Assembly: GCF_019754935.1 (NCBI RefSeq) | Contig: NZ_JAGSOA010000001.1 | Location: 558,001-622,000, forward strand | Length of the DNA stretch: 64,000 nucleotides | Source of the DNA: Corynebacterium parakroppenstedtii | Lineage (GTDB): Bacteria; Actinomycetota; Actinomycetes; Mycobacteriales; Mycobacteriaceae | Reading direction: 5' to 3' | In this document: piece by piece, positions 45,096 through 56,400 of the stretch | How positions within the stretch are numbered: the stretch's first letter is position 1 | Layout of the letters: each line of letters begins with the position of its first letter | The notes under the pieces: model-generated | What the model saw: the letters and a program-made list of their open reading frames with translations, nothing else | Database searches by the model: none | What the model was told of the DNA's origin: nothing | Position numbers and translations under genes: made by a program

Positions 45096-45563
45096 CTAGA
45101 TTTCGTCCGCGTCGGGTTCACGGCCGGCCAGCGGAATGTCATCAATCACATCAGCCCGGTGCGCAGCGTCGCTGGTATCAGAGAGCCCACCGCGCTGGGA
45201 GGGTTCAATGCCCTCGACCTCGATCACCGGGCAGTCTTTCCACAGGCTATCGAGCCCATAAAAATCGCGCTCCGGCTCGCGCTGGACATGCACCACAATG
45301 TCGTTGTAATCCAGCAGCACCCAGCGCGCTTCACGGCTGCCCTCGCGTCGGACCGGTTTGTAGCCCGCTTCAGCAAGTTTGTCTTCGATTTCGTCGGCAA
45401 TAGACATGACATGACGTTCGTTATCGCCACTACACACGACGAAGCAGTCGGTGATCACCAACTGGCCCGACACGTCCAAAACAACGATGTCCGACGCTAT
45501 TTTGTCCGATGCGGCACGTGCGGCAATCTGCGCCATGCTCACTGATTCTTCTGATGCAGCCAT
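45096..45563 (-). CDS. rsfS: Ribosome silencing factor RsfS
   Basis: A 155-residue RsfS. The core reads DIVVLDVSGQLVITDCFVVCSGDNERHV (about 25–52) and ARWVLLDYNDIVVHVQREPERDFYGLDSLW (about 85–115), both diagnostic. It binds ribosomal protein L14 and prevents subunit joining in slow growth. The 35-residue acidic tail is longer than usual. It sits between nadD and gpgP in the conserved order, about 100 bases after nadD. Confidence 0.95.
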   Translation of the reverse strand: MAASEESVSMAQIAARAASDKIASDIVVLDVSGQLVITDCFVVCSGDNERHVMSIADEIEDKLAEAGYKPVRREGSREARWVLLDYNDIVVHVQREPERDFYGLDSLWKDCPVIEVEGIEPSQRGGLSDTSDAAHRADVIDDIPLAGREPDADEI

Positions 45564-45660
45564 AAAATCCTTCGTTATTGTTTTCGTTATTGTTGTTCAG
45601 TCTTGTCGGCGGAGAAGCAAAGTCTCATTGTGGCACGGGACCCCGTTTACCACCTAAGGC

Positions 45661-46299
45661 CTACCACATACCCGACGCCCCGCCTTGTCCCGAGGGCAGG
45701 TACAGCCTTTCCTTCGCAATGTATTGCACCACACCATCGGGCACGAGGTACCAAATCGGCCGATTCGCCCGGGCACGCGCGCGAATATTCGTCGACGAAA
45801 TCGCCATAGCCGGCACCTCCACCATCGTGACGCTGTCCCCCAACGGGCCTAGCTCGGTTTTCTCCAACGAATACCCGGGCCTCGTGACGGCGACGAACGT
45901 CGCCAATGACATCATCTCGGTGCAATCGCGCCACGTCGCCATCCTCGCCACAGCATCGGCACCGGTGATGAAGAACAATTCGGCGTTCGGGTATCGCTCG
46001 TGCAAATCATGGAGCGTATCGACGGTATAAGTGGGGCCACCGCGGTCGATATCCACCCTCGACACACTGAACCGTGGGTTCGACGCCGTCGCGATCGTGG
46101 TCATGAGGTAGCGATCTTCAGCCGGCGTCACGGAGCGGTTCTTCTTCTGCCACGGCTGGCCCGTCGGAACGAAAAGTACGCGATCCAAAGAAAAAAGATC
46201 CGCGACCTCAGAGGCGGCCACCAGGTGCCCATGATGAATGGGATCAAAGGTGCCGCCCATAATTCCAAGGCGCGGATAGTTCGTCGATGTCTGCATCAC
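45661..46299 (-). CDS. nadD: Nicotinate-nucleotide adenylyltransferase
   Basis: A 212-residue nucleotidyltransferase. The ATP-binding motif [16 protein letters not shown] starts near residue 14 and the second motif is [20 protein letters not shown] (about 168). It makes nicotinate adenine dinucleotide in NAD synthesis. [10 protein letters not shown] (about 45) is the typical nicotinate-side loop. It follows proA by ten bases in the same direction. Confidence 0.95.
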   Translation of the reverse strand: MMQTSTNYPRLGIMGGTFDPIHHGHLVAASEVADLFSLDRVLFVPTGQPWQKKNRSVTPAEDRYLMTTIATASNPRFSVSRVDIDRGGPTYTVDTLHDLHERYPNAELFFITGADAVARMATWRDCTEMMSLATFVAVTRPGYSLEKTELGPLGDSVTMVEVPAMAISSTNIRARARANRPIWYLVPDGVVQYIAKERLYLPSGQGGASGMW

Positions 46300-46309
46300 A
46301 GAAGAAACT

Positions 46310-47641
46310 CTACGGGCGAGTGTGTCCCTCTCCGTAAATGACCCACTTTGTGGACGTCAATTCCGGCAGCCCCATGGGGCCACGCGCGTGCAGCTTCTGC
46401 GTCGAAATGCCGATTTCTGCACCAAAACCGAACTGCTCACCATCGGTGTACGCCGTCGATGCGTTGACGTACACGGCCGCGGCGTCCACAGCAGCTTCAA
46501 ATTCCTTCGCCGCCGACCAGTCCTGCGTGGCAATGGCCTCCGAGTGGCCCGTCGAATAGGTGCGGATCCACTCCACGGCGCCCTGTTCGTCGGGAACAAT
46601 CGCTGCAGCAATGTCCATGGACAAGTACTCCGAGGTCCAGTCCTTTTCCTCGGCTTCCACCACATTGTCGACGCCCAGGTCACGCAATTCCTGACGTCCG
46701 TGAATGGTCACACCCGCATCCTGGAGGGCCTTGAGTACAGCGACTTTGTCCTCATCAGGCAGGCGACCGTCGAGAAGAACCGTTTCGGTCGCGTTGCACA
46801 CCGAGCAGCGTCGGGTCTTGCCATTGATCACCATCGCGATGGCGTCGGCAAGATCGGCGTCTTTATGCACGTAGAAGTGGCAATTTCCGGTGCCCGTTTC
46901 GATTGTTGGCACCGTTGCACCGGTGACGACGGCGTTGATCAGGCCCGCACCGCCGCGGGGGATCACGATGTCCACCAGGCCGCGGGCCGTGATCAGATCC
47001 TGGACGCTGTCGTGCGTGGTGCATGGCAAAAGCTGCACGGCGTCCTCGGGCACGTCCTGATCCGCGCACGCCTGCCGGAGCACATCGACCAGGGCGCTAT
47101 TGGAATGAACAGCGGACTTCGAGCCACGAAGCAGCGCGACATTCCCCGACTTCAGCGCCAGGCCAAAGGCATCAACCGTCACGTTCGGGCGGGCTTCATA
47201 AACCATGCCCATCACACCGAGCGGGACGCGCACCTGCTTGAGCTCCAGGCCATTCGGCAAGGTCGAGCCGCGAACAATGTCACCCACGGGGTCGGGCAGC
47301 GCAGCCACCTGGCGCAGGCCGTCGGCGATTCCCTCGATGCGATCCTCGTCGAGAACCAGGCGGTCGATGAGAGCCTCGGACATCCCCCGCTCGCGGCCGG
47401 CGGCAACATCTTTGTCATTCGCCTCAATAATTGCCGACGCTGACTTCAGTAATGCGTCAGCTGCGTGATGGAGCAGCTCATTCTTTTGAACCGTTGTTAA
47501 ACGAAGTGTTTGGGCAACGTCATGAGCACGCTGGGCCTTATCGAGGACCTCGGCACGCTCCTGTGCACGCTCGTCGTCGAGCTTCGTGTTCTGTTCGTTC
47601 GTCTTCGGATCGTTCTGGGGATTCTGGCTAGGTGTTGTCAT
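46310..47641 (-). CDS. proA: Glutamate-5-semialdehyde dehydrogenase
   Basis: A 443-residue ProA. The catalytic cysteine is in [17 protein letters not shown] (about 285), and the NADP-binding part includes [17 protein letters not shown] (about 125) and [13 protein letters not shown]. The ending [22 protein letters not shown] is diagnostic. It reduces glutamyl-5-phosphate in proline synthesis. I use ATG 47641, with AGAAAGG upstream; the frame is open to 47830 without family similarity. It follows proB by about 100 bases. Confidence 0.96.
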   Translation of the reverse strand: MTTPSQNPQNDPKTNEQNTKLDDERAQERAEVLDKAQRAHDVAQTLRLTTVQKNELLHHAADALLKSASAIIEANDKDVAAGRERGMSEALIDRLVLDEDRIEGIADGLRQVAALPDPVGDIVRGSTLPNGLELKQVRVPLGVMGMVYEARPNVTVDAFGLALKSGNVALLRGSKSAVHSNSALVDVLRQACADQDVPEDAVQLLPCTTHDSVQDLITARGLVDIVIPRGGAGLINAVVTGATVPTIETGTGNCHFYVHKDADLADAIAMVINGKTRRCSVCNATETVLLDGRLPDEDKVAVLKALQDAGVTIHGRQELRDLGVDNVVEAEEKDWTSEYLSMDIAAAIVPDEQGAVEWIRTYSTGHSEAIATQDWSAAKEFEAAVDAAAVYVNASTAYTDGEQFGFGAEIGISTQKLHARGPMGLPELTSTKWVIYGEGHTRP

Positions 47642-47741
47642 GAAGCCTTTCTCATTGTGATTGTCAATCACGGCGCGGTAATCGACAGTTATCAATCGCG
47701 GCCGTGATGTCCTCACGATGCTTTTTAACCTACTGCCCCAC

Positions 47742-48959
47742 CTAGGCGCGGGAAGCGAAATTGGACAAATAATCCCGGTGCACCACGGGGCGGTGGAGGT
47801 ATTCGGGAAGCTCCTCCGAGGACCGACCAATCATGTCCGCCAATGTTGAGGAGTCGTAATTAACTTCGCCGCGGCCAATGACCTGCCCCTTCGGGCCAAC
47901 AATGTCGACGATGTCACCCGCGGTGAAGTCCCCGTCGGCACGACGAATACCAACAGCAAGAAGCGACGAATGCTTCTCCGTCACAGCCTTCATTGCGCCG
48001 GCGTCAAGACGCAACGTGCCGCTGGCGTCGGCGGCATACAGCGCCCAGAACTTCCACGCAGACAGGCGTTCTTCGCGTGGCCAGAACGCAGTTCCGACGT
48101 CCGCATCATTCAATGCCGGGCCGATGTTAGCCGTCGACGTTAACAGCACCGGAACTCCAGCGCGCGATGCCAACCGAGCAGCCGAGAGTTTCGAGGCCAT
48201 GCCGCCTGTACCCAATTTGCCGCCATCGCCCGCAGCGACTTCCTTCAGATCGTTGCCGCTCTTGACCTCGGGCACAAAGCGTGCACCCGGCGAGGACGGA
48301 TTGCGGTCATACAAGCCATCCACATCGGACAGCAGCACTAACGCGTCCGCTGAGACCAGGTGTGCCACCAGTGCGGCCAGACGGTCATTGTCTCCGAAGC
48401 GCATTTCCGAGGTCGCCACCGCGTCGTTCTCGTTAACAATGGGAACGACATGCATACGGCGAAGGCGATCAATCGTGCGCTGTGCGTTGCGAGCACGGTC
48501 ACGACGGCCCGCATCGGACTGCGTTAACAGAACCTGAGCAATCGGCCTGCCGTAGCGGGCGAAAGTTCGTCCCCATTCTTGTGCCAATAGCACCTGGCCG
48601 ACGGCGGCAGCTGCCTGTTTCGTCGCTAGGTCGGTGGGTTTCGTCGGCAAGTTCAGTGGTTTCATGCCGCAGGCCACCGCGCCCGATGACACAACAATCA
48701 CGTCGCTACCACGGGCCATGCGGGCCTCCAGCGCATCGCAAATGCGGTCCATGGCCTCCGGGTACACGGCCCCGTTGTCATCCGTCAACGAGGACGACCC
48801 AATCTTGACGACGATCTTCTTAGCGTCGGCAATGCGCTCACGAACGGTGGATTCGTGGCCAGCGGCACGATCATCTATGCCCTGGTCGGGGTCCGGGAAT
48901 TGGAATTCTTTGGCCGGAACAACCGGGCCCGGCATATGTACGTGCACATCGTCACGCAT
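47742..48959 (-). CDS. proB: Glutamate 5-kinase
   Basis: A ProB with kinase and PUA domains. The kinase starts at [18 protein letters not shown] and continues with [32 protein letters not shown] and [17 protein letters not shown]; the PUA domain covers the C-terminal 90 residues ([17 protein letters not shown]). It phosphorylates glutamate in the first step of proline synthesis. I choose ATG 48959 because GGGAG lies five bases upstream, which still leaves an unusual 38-residue Pro/Asp-rich lead. The frame remains open to ATG 49148 (63 more residues) and beyond. Confidence 0.93.
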   Translation of the reverse strand: MRDDVHVHMPGPVVPAKEFQFPDPDQGIDDRAAGHESTVRERIADAKKIVVKIGSSSLTDDNGAVYPEAMDRICDALEARMARGSDVIVVSSGAVACGMKPLNLPTKPTDLATKQAAAAVGQVLLAQEWGRTFARYGRPIAQVLLTQSDAGRRDRARNAQRTIDRLRRMHVVPIVNENDAVATSEMRFGDNDRLAALVAHLVSADALVLLSDVDGLYDRNPSSPGARFVPEVKSGNDLKEVAAGDGGKLGTGGMASKLSAARLASRAGVPVLLTSTANIGPALNDADVGTAFWPREERLSAWKFWALYAADASGTLRLDAGAMKAVTEKHSSLLAVGIRRADGDFTAGDIVDIVGPKGQVIGRGEVNYDSSTLADMIGRSSEELPEYLHRPVVHRDYLSNFASRA

Positions 48960-49382
48960 GGGTACTCCCTCAGGGGCAGGTGCGTCTGGCTGGAAGTCCG
49001 AAGGGAGTTCGGCGTCGGGTTGTTGACCCGACACTTCCTGGTCAGACGGTTGTGGATGGTCGGGTGCGACGTCGTTGTCGACGTTCGCGCGATCTGTCGT
49101 GTAATTAGTTGTTTGTTCAGGGGTCAGGGTCTGGGTAAAAGAAGGCATCGATCCTGATACATCAGATTGAGAACAGAAAAGTGATGAAGAGATGAGGGCA
49201 TACGTCCTCTGCCGCTCATCAAGCACGCTATCCAGTATTAGCAAGAAAAGGAGGAACTGTCATATCCCATCCGCCTATTATCGACGGTCTGCAGTGTCTT
49301 TTTCCTTGCATTATGATGGGAGATGTGGAGCGCGTCACAGCGCGCGCGGATCGGACAATTCCCTTCCCCTACTCTTCGGTGT
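48960..49382 (-). other. obgE–proB spacer with an open frame
   Basis: About 420 bases between the obgE stop and the chosen proB start. The first 190 bases upstream of 48959 stay open in the proB frame and encode a Pro/Gln/Asp-rich stretch (possible N-terminal extension from ATG 49148). The remainder should contain the proB–proA–nadD promoter; I cannot place it with certainty. No terminator hairpin is evident after obgE. Confidence 0.35.
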
Positions 49383-50924
49383 TTAGCCTTCCCACCGCTC
49401 GCGTGACGCTTCCTGCCCAAGGTCGTATTCATCAATAAGTCCACGACGAACCTGCGACGCCCGCTTGCGCTCTTCCGCGGTCGCCCGATGGGTTTGCGAC
49501 AAGCGCGCATCCGAACCACGACTATCCGGTGTGCGATCGATACCCGCCGAGGTCGTCGGCTCCCACTCGAACGTGATGTCTCCAATTGTCACATCGCAAC
49601 CGGGCTGCGCGCCGGCATCAAAAAGAGCATCCTCCACACCGATCCGGGCCAGGCGATCGGCCAAGTACCCCACCGCTTCATCGTTTTCAAAGTCGGTTTG
49701 ACGTATCCAACGGTCGAGTTTCTTACCTTCGACGATAAAGCCGCCGAGCTCATTGTCCGTGCCATTATCCGTGTGGACGACAAAATCCTCACCGGCGTTC
49801 TTCGCTGCGCTCTTGCGGCCCAGTTTCCCTCGACGCTTGTCAACAGGCTCGGGCCGAAGAACCGCCACGGGCTCTTCGTCGACCGGGTGCTCAGACCGAT
49901 ACTTCTTCACGATCTCCCATAAACCGAAGCGAAGCTCGTCCAGGCCCTCGTGGGCGACCGACGAAATCGTGAAAATGGGCCACCCGAATTGTTCAAGGGA
50001 CTCCTTTTCCAGCTCAGCCATGTCGCGCGCATCAGGCACATCCATCTTCGTCAGAACAATGACGCGCGGACGCTCACGCAGATCCCCCAACCCGGTATCG
50101 TGATCCAATGCTGTTTGGTACGCGGCTAATTCTTCTTCCAGCGCACGGATGTCGTCGACCGGGTTACGGTCGGCTTCCAGGGCCGCCGGGTCAACCACGT
50201 GGGCGATCACCGCACACCGTTCAATATGGCGCAGGAAATCCAACCCCAGGCCGCGACCTTCAGAAGCGCCGGGGATCAAACCGGGGACATCCGCGATCGT
50301 GAAAGCGTCATTATCCACCATGACGACACCAAGGTTCGGCGTGAGCGTCGTGAAGGGATAATCCGCAATCTTCGGCTTCGCCGCCGAAAGCACGCTGATC
50401 AGTGACGACTTCCCGGCCGAGGGGTAGCCCACCAGTCCGACGTCGGCAATGGACTTCAGTTCAAGAACGACGTCTTTTTCTTCACCAGGCTCGCCGAGGA
50501 GAGCAAAACCAGGTGCCCGGCGTGCCTTGGACACGAGGGCCGCATTCCCTAACCCTCCGTAACCGCCTTCTGCGATGGTGAAACGGGTGCCCACGCCCGT
50601 CAAGTCCGCAATCACGGTGCCATCGGGTTCCGTGACCACGGTGCCATCGGGCACAGGGAGGACTAGGTCTTCGCCCCGGGCACCGTTGCGGTTGTCACCA
50701 GCCCCATTACCGCCCCGGGTTGCCTTGATATGCGGGTGGAAGTGGAAATCGACGAGCGTGTGAACCTGGTTGCTGGCCTCCACAATGACATCACCGCCGT
50801 GGCCGCCATTGCCTCCGTCGGGGCCGCCCAAAGGGACGAATTTCTCGCGGCGAATGGACGCGCACCCATGGCCGCCATCGCCGGCCCGGACATGCAGCAC
50901 AACGCGGTCAACAAACTGAGGCAT
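49383..50924 (-). CDS. obgE: GTPase ObgE/CgtA
   Basis: A 513-residue Obg. The Gly-rich Obg domain ([32 protein letters not shown]) spans residues 1–160. GTPase motifs are [12 protein letters not shown] (about 166), [14 protein letters not shown] and [12 protein letters not shown]-terminal OCT domain lies near residues 390–465 ([19 protein letters not shown]). It monitors 50S assembly and links growth to nucleotide levels. ATG 50924 is preceded by AAGGA. The linker before the OCT domain and the Arg/Ser-rich tail are variable. Confidence 0.96.
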   Translation of the reverse strand: MPQFVDRVVLHVRAGDGGHGCASIRREKFVPLGGPDGGNGGHGGDVIVEASNQVHTLVDFHFHPHIKATRGGNGAGDNRNGARGEDLVLPVPDGTVVTEPDGTVIADLTGVGTRFTIAEGGYGGLGNAALVSKARRAPGFALLGEPGEEKDVVLELKSIADVGLVGYPSAGKSSLISVLSAAKPKIADYPFTTLTPNLGVVMVDNDAFTIADVPGLIPGASEGRGLGLDFLRHIERCAVIAHVVDPAALEADRNPVDDIRALEEELAAYQTALDHDTGLGDLRERPRVIVLTKMDVPDARDMAELEKESLEQFGWPIFTISSVAHEGLDELRFGLWEIVKKYRSEHPVDEEPVAVLRPEPVDKRRGKLGRKSAAKNAGEDFVVHTDNGTDNELGGFIVEGKKLDRWIRQTDFENDEAVGYLADRLARIGVEDALFDAGAQPGCDVTIGDITFEWEPTTSAGIDRTPDSRGSDARLSQTHRATAEERKRASQVRRGLIDEYDLGQEASRERWEG

Positions 50925-50980
50925 GAATTCCAATCCTTCCGTGAAACGGCTCGGGTGAACCGGATCAAGCGCTGCCGATC

Positions 50981-52456
50981 TTACATCTGATGGTGCCGAC
51001 TAATGTCGACATTGTCGAGGGAAACCATATGGGATCGGGTGGTTAGCTTGTGCCCCACCCACAGCGCAATAAAAAGCGGTAGGCCGATATATGAAGACAG
51101 AATGGTAGAGAAACTAGACCAATCAAAGAGCGCTTGATAGTTCTGACCGATAATCACTACAGCACACATCACCAGTGCAACAATCGGCCCTGCGGGAAAC
51201 CAACGAGCACGGTAGGGCAGGTCAGCGGGGTCATTCCCTTGGGCGATGTAGGCGCGCCGGAAACGATAATGGCTCCACGCGATGGACATCCACGCTAAGA
51301 AGCCGGCTAGGCCCGACGCATTGACCAGCCACTCATAGGCTGCCCCTTCTCCAATCAACGACGTCAAGAAGCACAGCAAACCAACCGCCGTCGTGGCGAA
51401 CAGTGCCGGCCGGGGCACACCACGTTTCGATGTTTTCGCGAAGATGCGGGGTGCAACACCATCTTTCGCCATCGCGTACAGCATTCGTGTCGACGCATAA
51501 AGGCCGGAATTCCCTGCCGACAAAATCGAGGTCAAAATAACCGCATTCATGATGGTCGCTGCGGCAAGAACACCCGCGTTTTGGAACACCAAGGTGAAGG
51601 GTGAAACGGAGATATTGTCGACGTCGGACCGAAGGAGATTGGGGTCGGTATAGGGAATAAGGAATCCAATGACCGTAATCGCACCGATGTAGAAAAGCAT
51701 GATCCGGATGAAGACGCTGCGGATAGCGCGGGGAATGTCTTTATCCGGATTTCGCGATTCGCCGGCTGCGACTCCGACTAATTCCGTGCCTTGGAATGAA
51801 AATCCGGCAATCATGAAGACGTTGAGGATACCTAGGAATCCTGCTTTAAATGGTGCCTCACCATGGGTCCAGTTGGAGAACCCTGGGGACTTTCCGCCCA
51901 AAATACCGGCGATCATGAGCACGCCTAAACCTAGAAAGACAATCACCGCAACAACTTTGATAAGCGCGAACCAGAATTCGCCCTCGCCGTATCCTTTTAC
52001 TGAGACGATATTCAGCGAAAAGAGGAGCGCGAGGAATATCGCCGACCACACCCACCCCGGAGTCGAGGGGAACCAGAATTTCATGACCAGGGCTGCCGCC
52101 ACGAGTTCTGCTGCTACAGTGATCGCCCAGTTAAACCAATAATTCCAGCCGGTGGCAAAACCAAATGACGGCGACACATAGGCGCGGGCATAGTGAGCGA
52201 AGGCTCCTGACACCGGTGAATACGTCGCCATTTCCCCCAGCGACTGCATCAGTAAGAACACCATGAGACCGATGGCACCGTAGGCGACGAGAGCACCACC
52301 TGGACCGGCATCGGCAATCGTGGCACCCGAGGCGACGAAGAGCCCGGTGCCAATGGCGCCCCCGATGGCGATCATGTTCATGTGCCGTGATTCCAACCCC
52401 CGGTTCAGAGATTCGCTGTGAGGGGTTGTGGTGCTATTCCGGCTGTGGTGGCTCAC
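50981..52456 (-). CDS. Amino-acid permease (APC superfamily)
   Basis: A 491-residue transporter with twelve predicted helices. The opening [26 protein letters not shown] is the amino-acid permease signature, with GTGLF forming the unwound substrate site in helix 1. [35 protein letters not shown] follows in helices 2–3. Relatives transport lysine, GABA, asparagine, aromatic or branched amino acids, so the substrate is open. It is an insertion between rpmA and obgE, which are commonly adjacent; base composition is similar to the neighbours. Confidence 0.9.
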   Translation of the reverse strand: MSHHSRNSTTTPHSESLNRGLESRHMNMIAIGGAIGTGLFVASGATIADAGPGGALVAYGAIGLMVFLLMQSLGEMATYSPVSGAFAHYARAYVSPSFGFATGWNYWFNWAITVAAELVAAALVMKFWFPSTPGWVWSAIFLALLFSLNIVSVKGYGEGEFWFALIKVVAVIVFLGLGVLMIAGILGGKSPGFSNWTHGEAPFKAGFLGILNVFMIAGFSFQGTELVGVAAGESRNPDKDIPRAIRSVFIRIMLFYIGAITVIGFLIPYTDPNLLRSDVDNISVSPFTLVFQNAGVLAAATIMNAVILTSILSAGNSGLYASTRMLYAMAKDGVAPRIFAKTSKRGVPRPALFATTAVGLLCFLTSLIGEGAAYEWLVNASGLAGFLAWMSIAWSHYRFRRAYIAQGNDPADLPYRARWFPAGPIVALVMCAVVIIGQNYQALFDWSSFSTILSSYIGLPLFIALWVGHKLTTRSHMVSLDNVDISRHHQM

Positions 52457-52534
52457 GAGTTCTCCCTCAACATCATTGGGGTTGGGGTGGGGTAGGAATG
52501 GTTGGCATGCCTGCCGAGTGATTATTCCAGATAT

Positions 52535-52573
52535 AAAAAGAGCTCCCCCGGGCGGAAAGACGCCGGAGGAGCT
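52535..52573 (-). terminator. Rho-independent terminator of rplU–rpmA
   Basis: On the minus strand, AGCTCCTCCGGCG pairs with CGCCCGGGGGAGCT (plus-strand arms 52561–52573 and 52541–52554, one bulge), followed by CTTTTT. It lies 15 bases after the rpmA stop. Confidence 0.9.
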
Positions 52574-52587
52574 GCGGAGACGGCGAA

Positions 52588-52863
52588 CTAGGCCTTGGCG
52601 GGCTCAGCTTCGACGTTCTCGACGATATTGACGGTGCGACGGTTACGCTTACGAGCGAACTGAACTGCACCTGCCTTCAGGGCGAAGAGCGTGTCGTCGC
52701 CACCACGGCCGACATTTTCGCCGGGGTGGAATGAGGTACCACGCTGGCGAACAAGAATCTCGCCCGCCTTGACCTGCTGGCCACCGAAGCGTTTCACGCC
52801 GAGGCGCTTTGACTCTGAATCGCGACCGTTGTTTGAGCTGGCCGCACCTTTCTTGTGTGCCAT
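52588..52863 (-). CDS. rpmA: 50S ribosomal protein L27
   Basis: A 91-residue L27 beginning [20 protein letters not shown] and containing [21 protein letters not shown] and [17 protein letters not shown]. The N-terminus is not of the Firmicutes type that needs proteolytic trimming. It is placed at the peptidyl-transferase centre. AAGGAGG lies upstream of the ATG. It forms the usual rplU–rpmA pair, with a terminator directly after it. Confidence 0.97.
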   Translation of the reverse strand: MAHKKGAASSNNGRDSESKRLGVKRFGGQQVKAGEILVRQRGTSFHPGENVGRGGDDTLFALKAGAVQFARKRNRRTVNIVENVEAEPAKA

Positions 52864-52937
52864 TGGTTGATTTCCCTCCTTGGAAAAACTCGGGCACGTG
52901 GCAGCTGTGGGTCATGAACCCGCAGCGGCCGCGAGAC

Positions 52938-53240
52938 TTACTTGATGCCGGTGATCTTCACAACGGTCAACGGCTGGCGATGCCCGTGGCGACGCTTGTA
53001 TCCGGTCTTGTTCCTGTAATGCATGTTGCGGATCTTCGGGCCCTTGGTGTGCTCGACGATCTCGGCGTTCACTGCCACTGAGGACAGATCATCACCTGAG
53101 GTGATTGAGGCACCGTCGACGAGCAAAACCGGGGAGAGAGCCACGGACAAACCCGGCTCACCCTCGATCTTCTCGACCTTGACGAGGTCACCTTCAGCAA
53201 CCTTGTACTGCTTTCCGCCGGTCTTGACGATCGCGTACAT
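52938..53240 (-). CDS. rplU: 50S ribosomal protein L21
   Basis: A 100-residue L21: [20 protein letters not shown] at the start and [18 protein letters not shown] at the end are diagnostic. It binds 23S rRNA. It is followed by rpmA after about 75 bases and preceded by a leader with a small hairpin. Confidence 0.97.
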   Translation of the reverse strand: MYAIVKTGGKQYKVAEGDLVKVEKIEGEPGLSVALSPVLLVDGASITSGDDLSSVAVNAEIVEHTKGPKIRNMHYRNKTGYKRRHGHRQPLTVVKITGIK

Positions 53241-53273
53241 AAGAGGGCTACCCCTTTTTATTTTTCGCTCGGC

Positions 53274-53292
53274 TCAGGGCTAATCACCCTGA
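53274..53292 (-). promoter_or_regulatory. Hairpin in the rplU leader
   Basis: TCAGGG (53274–53279) and CCCTGA (53287–53292) form a 6-bp stem with a seven-base loop, about 34 bases before the rplU ATG. Ribosomal protein operons often have autoregulatory leaders, but I cannot match this to a known family. Confidence 0.25.
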
Positions 53293-53391
53293 CTGGACTA
53301 TTAACGTGTTCGCGGCATATGACATGAACGGTTGCCCGGGCGCAATCATGAGCACACACGGGCCTAGACAGTCGGCCTGCGAACAGCGACT

Positions 53392-53487
53392 GCTCAAGAC
53401 TACCCGGTCACCGATGGATAACAAAACCGTCTATATCATTGTTACCAGTGTGAAACGAATCGACGTTTACTCCCGGGCATCTTGAGC
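53392..53487. repeat. Long-range inverted repeat between rne and rplU
   Basis: GCTCAAGACTACCCGG (53392–53407) pairs with CCCGGGCATCTTGAGC (53472–53487): 8 bp, a 3x2 internal loop, then 5 bp, around a loop of 64 bases. It begins six bases after the rne stop (minus-strand sense). It could stabilise or end the rne mRNA; there is no T-run. The rest of 53241–53493 has no supported gene. Confidence 0.4.
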
Positions 53488-53493
53488 TACCGA

Positions 53494-56400
53494 TCACTTC
53501 TTTGTGGAAGCTCTCCGCCGCGCACGACGTCGACCACTCTTGCGCGCGGATGACCCACTGTGAGAGTCGTTGTCCCGCTTGTCGGAGCGCTCTGACCGGT
53601 TGTCGGCCGATGACTTATCCGATTGCTTCTGGTCTGGAGCGTTCGACGAGCCACGACCCGTTTTATCGGTTTTACCGTCTGGATAGTTGTCCTTTTCCGG
53701 CGGTACATCGGACCGGGAGTTTCCGCGAGTAGCTCGCCGACGCCGTGGCGACCGGTCGAACTGCCGTTGTGCCTCCTCATACGTCTCCTTATGCTGAGAC
53801 GAAGTGTCTGCTGAGGAGGATTTCTTGTCTCGGGACCGGGACGATGACTCTCCAGAATCCTTCGAGCGGGATTTGGTTCGGGACGCATCCTTACTTTGGT
53901 GCTCGTCCTTCGCCTGGGACGCATCCTTATTGCGAGACTTCGATTGCGGCGACGATGCCTTCTTAGCCTGCGATGCGCTCCGGCGGGTCGCGTGACGACG
54001 ACCACGCTGCTTCTTACCGCGTGTGGTCGTCTCTCCGCTCCCCTTGTCCGCGTCGCCGTCAGCATGGCGAGCGTTTTCCTCGTCACGCTTCGTCGCGTCC
54101 TCCGGCTGGTTCGCTTTCGCGCTATCGGACTCGGTGTGGTCTGCCTTTACCTGCTCCTCACGCTGAGAACGCGATGAGCGTGTTGCTTTACGACGCCGCC
54201 GACGGCGCGGCCGTCCATCCTTGTCTCCAGAGGAGTCGTCATCATCGCCACCACTCCGAGAGTCTTGCGCAGCTGAGAGATAATCAGCGCCACTGGGCTC
54301 ATCGGGATCTTCATCGTCGGCAAGAATTACTGCAGCCGCAGCGATTTCCTCGATGGAGCGCCGGCGCGTTGTCGTCTCGTCAGAGCCGCCCTGTTTTCCA
54401 AAATGACTCTGCGTCCCAGAGTCACCTTTTCCAGCATGGTCCTTCTTAGAACGGCCACCTCCAGAACGATCACCCTTAGAGCGGTCATTCTTAGAAACGC
54501 CCGACGTGGAATCACTTGACGCATCGTCCACGTGATCGTCGATGTCGTCGTCAAACGAGTACTCGGGAAGATCGTTGTCGACATTGTCCTGAAGCGCCGC
54601 GCTGTCGTCATCGGACTCATCATCATCCGTGCTGCTCAACAGGATGGGATCGTCGTGGACAATGAACCCTCGGCCGTGGCACTCGCTACATGGCGTCGAG
54701 AAGGTCTCAACCAAGCCCTTGCCCAGCCGCTTACGGGTGATCTGGACAAGCCCCAAGGACGTCACTTCACCCAGCTGGTGGCGGGTTCGGTCCTTGGCCA
54801 GGGCTTCACTGAGCCGGCGAAGCACCAATTCCTGGTTTTCTTCCAGCACCATGTCAATGAAGTCGACGACGATCATGCCGCCGATGTCACGCAGCCGCAT
54901 TTGACGGACGATCTCGTCGGCGGCTTCAAGGTTGTTGCGGGTCACGGTCTCTTCGAGGCTGCCGCTCGAGCCGGTGAAACGGCCAGTGTTGACGTCAATG
55001 ACCGTCATAGCCTCGGTTTTCTCAATGACAAGCGTGCCTCCGGACGGCAGGAACACCACGCGGTCCAGCGCTTGTTTCAGTTGCTTATCAATGCCCCAGT
55101 GGCCGAAAGCGTCCTGCCCATCATGGTCCTGACGCTCATACTTCGACAGTTTCTCTTCCAGGTCCGGCGCAATGCGGTGGATGTACGACGACACCATCGA
55201 CCACGAGCGGTCTCCGTCGACAATAAGCTCATCGAAGTCCTCATTGAAGAGATCACGAACCACCTTGACCAGCAGGTTCGGCTCTTCATGCAGTGTTTGC
55301 GGGCTGTCAAAGTGCGGCTTCGATCCCTTCTTGCCGCCCTTCGAATTTTTCTTCCCGGAACCTTTCCCGGAGGACGTCTGCGAGCCCGGTAAAGTACGAA
55401 GTTCGTCAGCCTTCTCCAGGATCGTGTCCCACACATTCTGCTGCCGACGAACATCACGAGCGATGTCCTCGGTATCGACGCCCTCGGCGGCCGTGCGGAT
55501 AATTGCACCACCCTCATCAGGCAAAATGCCGGAAACCGCTTTCTTCAAACGCTTCCGCTCGGGCTCAGGCAGCTTGCGCGATACCCCGTGCGCACGCCCT
55601 TCAGGCACGTACACCAGGTACCGGCCTGCCAGCGAAATGTGGCTGGTGAGCCGCGGCCCCTTGTGCCCGACTGAATCCTTCGTAACCTGAACCAGAATCG
55701 GATCGCCCGGCTTGAGTGCTTTTTCGATCTTCCGCTGGCGGCCGGTGTGCCGAGTATGCCGCCAATCAATGTCTCCGGAGTAGATCACACCGTTGCGGTC
55801 AGTTCCGATATCGACGAAGGCAGCTTCCATGCTGGCCAGGACGTTTTGTACTCGTCCTAAGTAGATATTGCCGACGAGGGTCCGCGTGCGTTCCGATGTC
55901 ACGAAGTGTTCGACCAGCTGGTCGTCTTCCATGATGGCGACTTGGGTGACTTTTCCGGAGCCGTCGGATCGCACTGAATCGCGGACGATCATCCGGCGGT
56001 GAACGGCGTCCCGGCGCGCCTGGAACTCAGCCGTGCTGATGGTCTGGTGCTTGTCGCGCTTGTTTTCTTCGCGACGCTTCCGCGCGGCCGCAGCACGTGT
56101 AGAGCCCTTGATCTTGGCGGGCTCATCGGACTTTTGCGACTCCTGTTTCCCCTCGCCGGAGCCATCACCGTTGCCCGAGGAGTTGTTGCCCGAGGAACGC
56201 CCCTTCTTGTTCTTGTCCTTACGTTTATTGGAGTCGTGCTTGTTTGAGTCGTGTTTGTGATCTTTCTTGTCCCCCGATTTACCCTTATCGCTGCTCTTCT
56301 TCGACCGCTTCGACGACGAACCACGCTCATCTTCCGAGGTGTCGTCTTCGTTGTGGTCTTTGGAGTGACGAGATTTCGACGACCCGTCGACGTTCTTCTT

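Noticed and set aside
46322..47443. 373-codon frame opposite proA
   Set aside because: Shadow of proA; His/Arg-rich and without recognisable domains.
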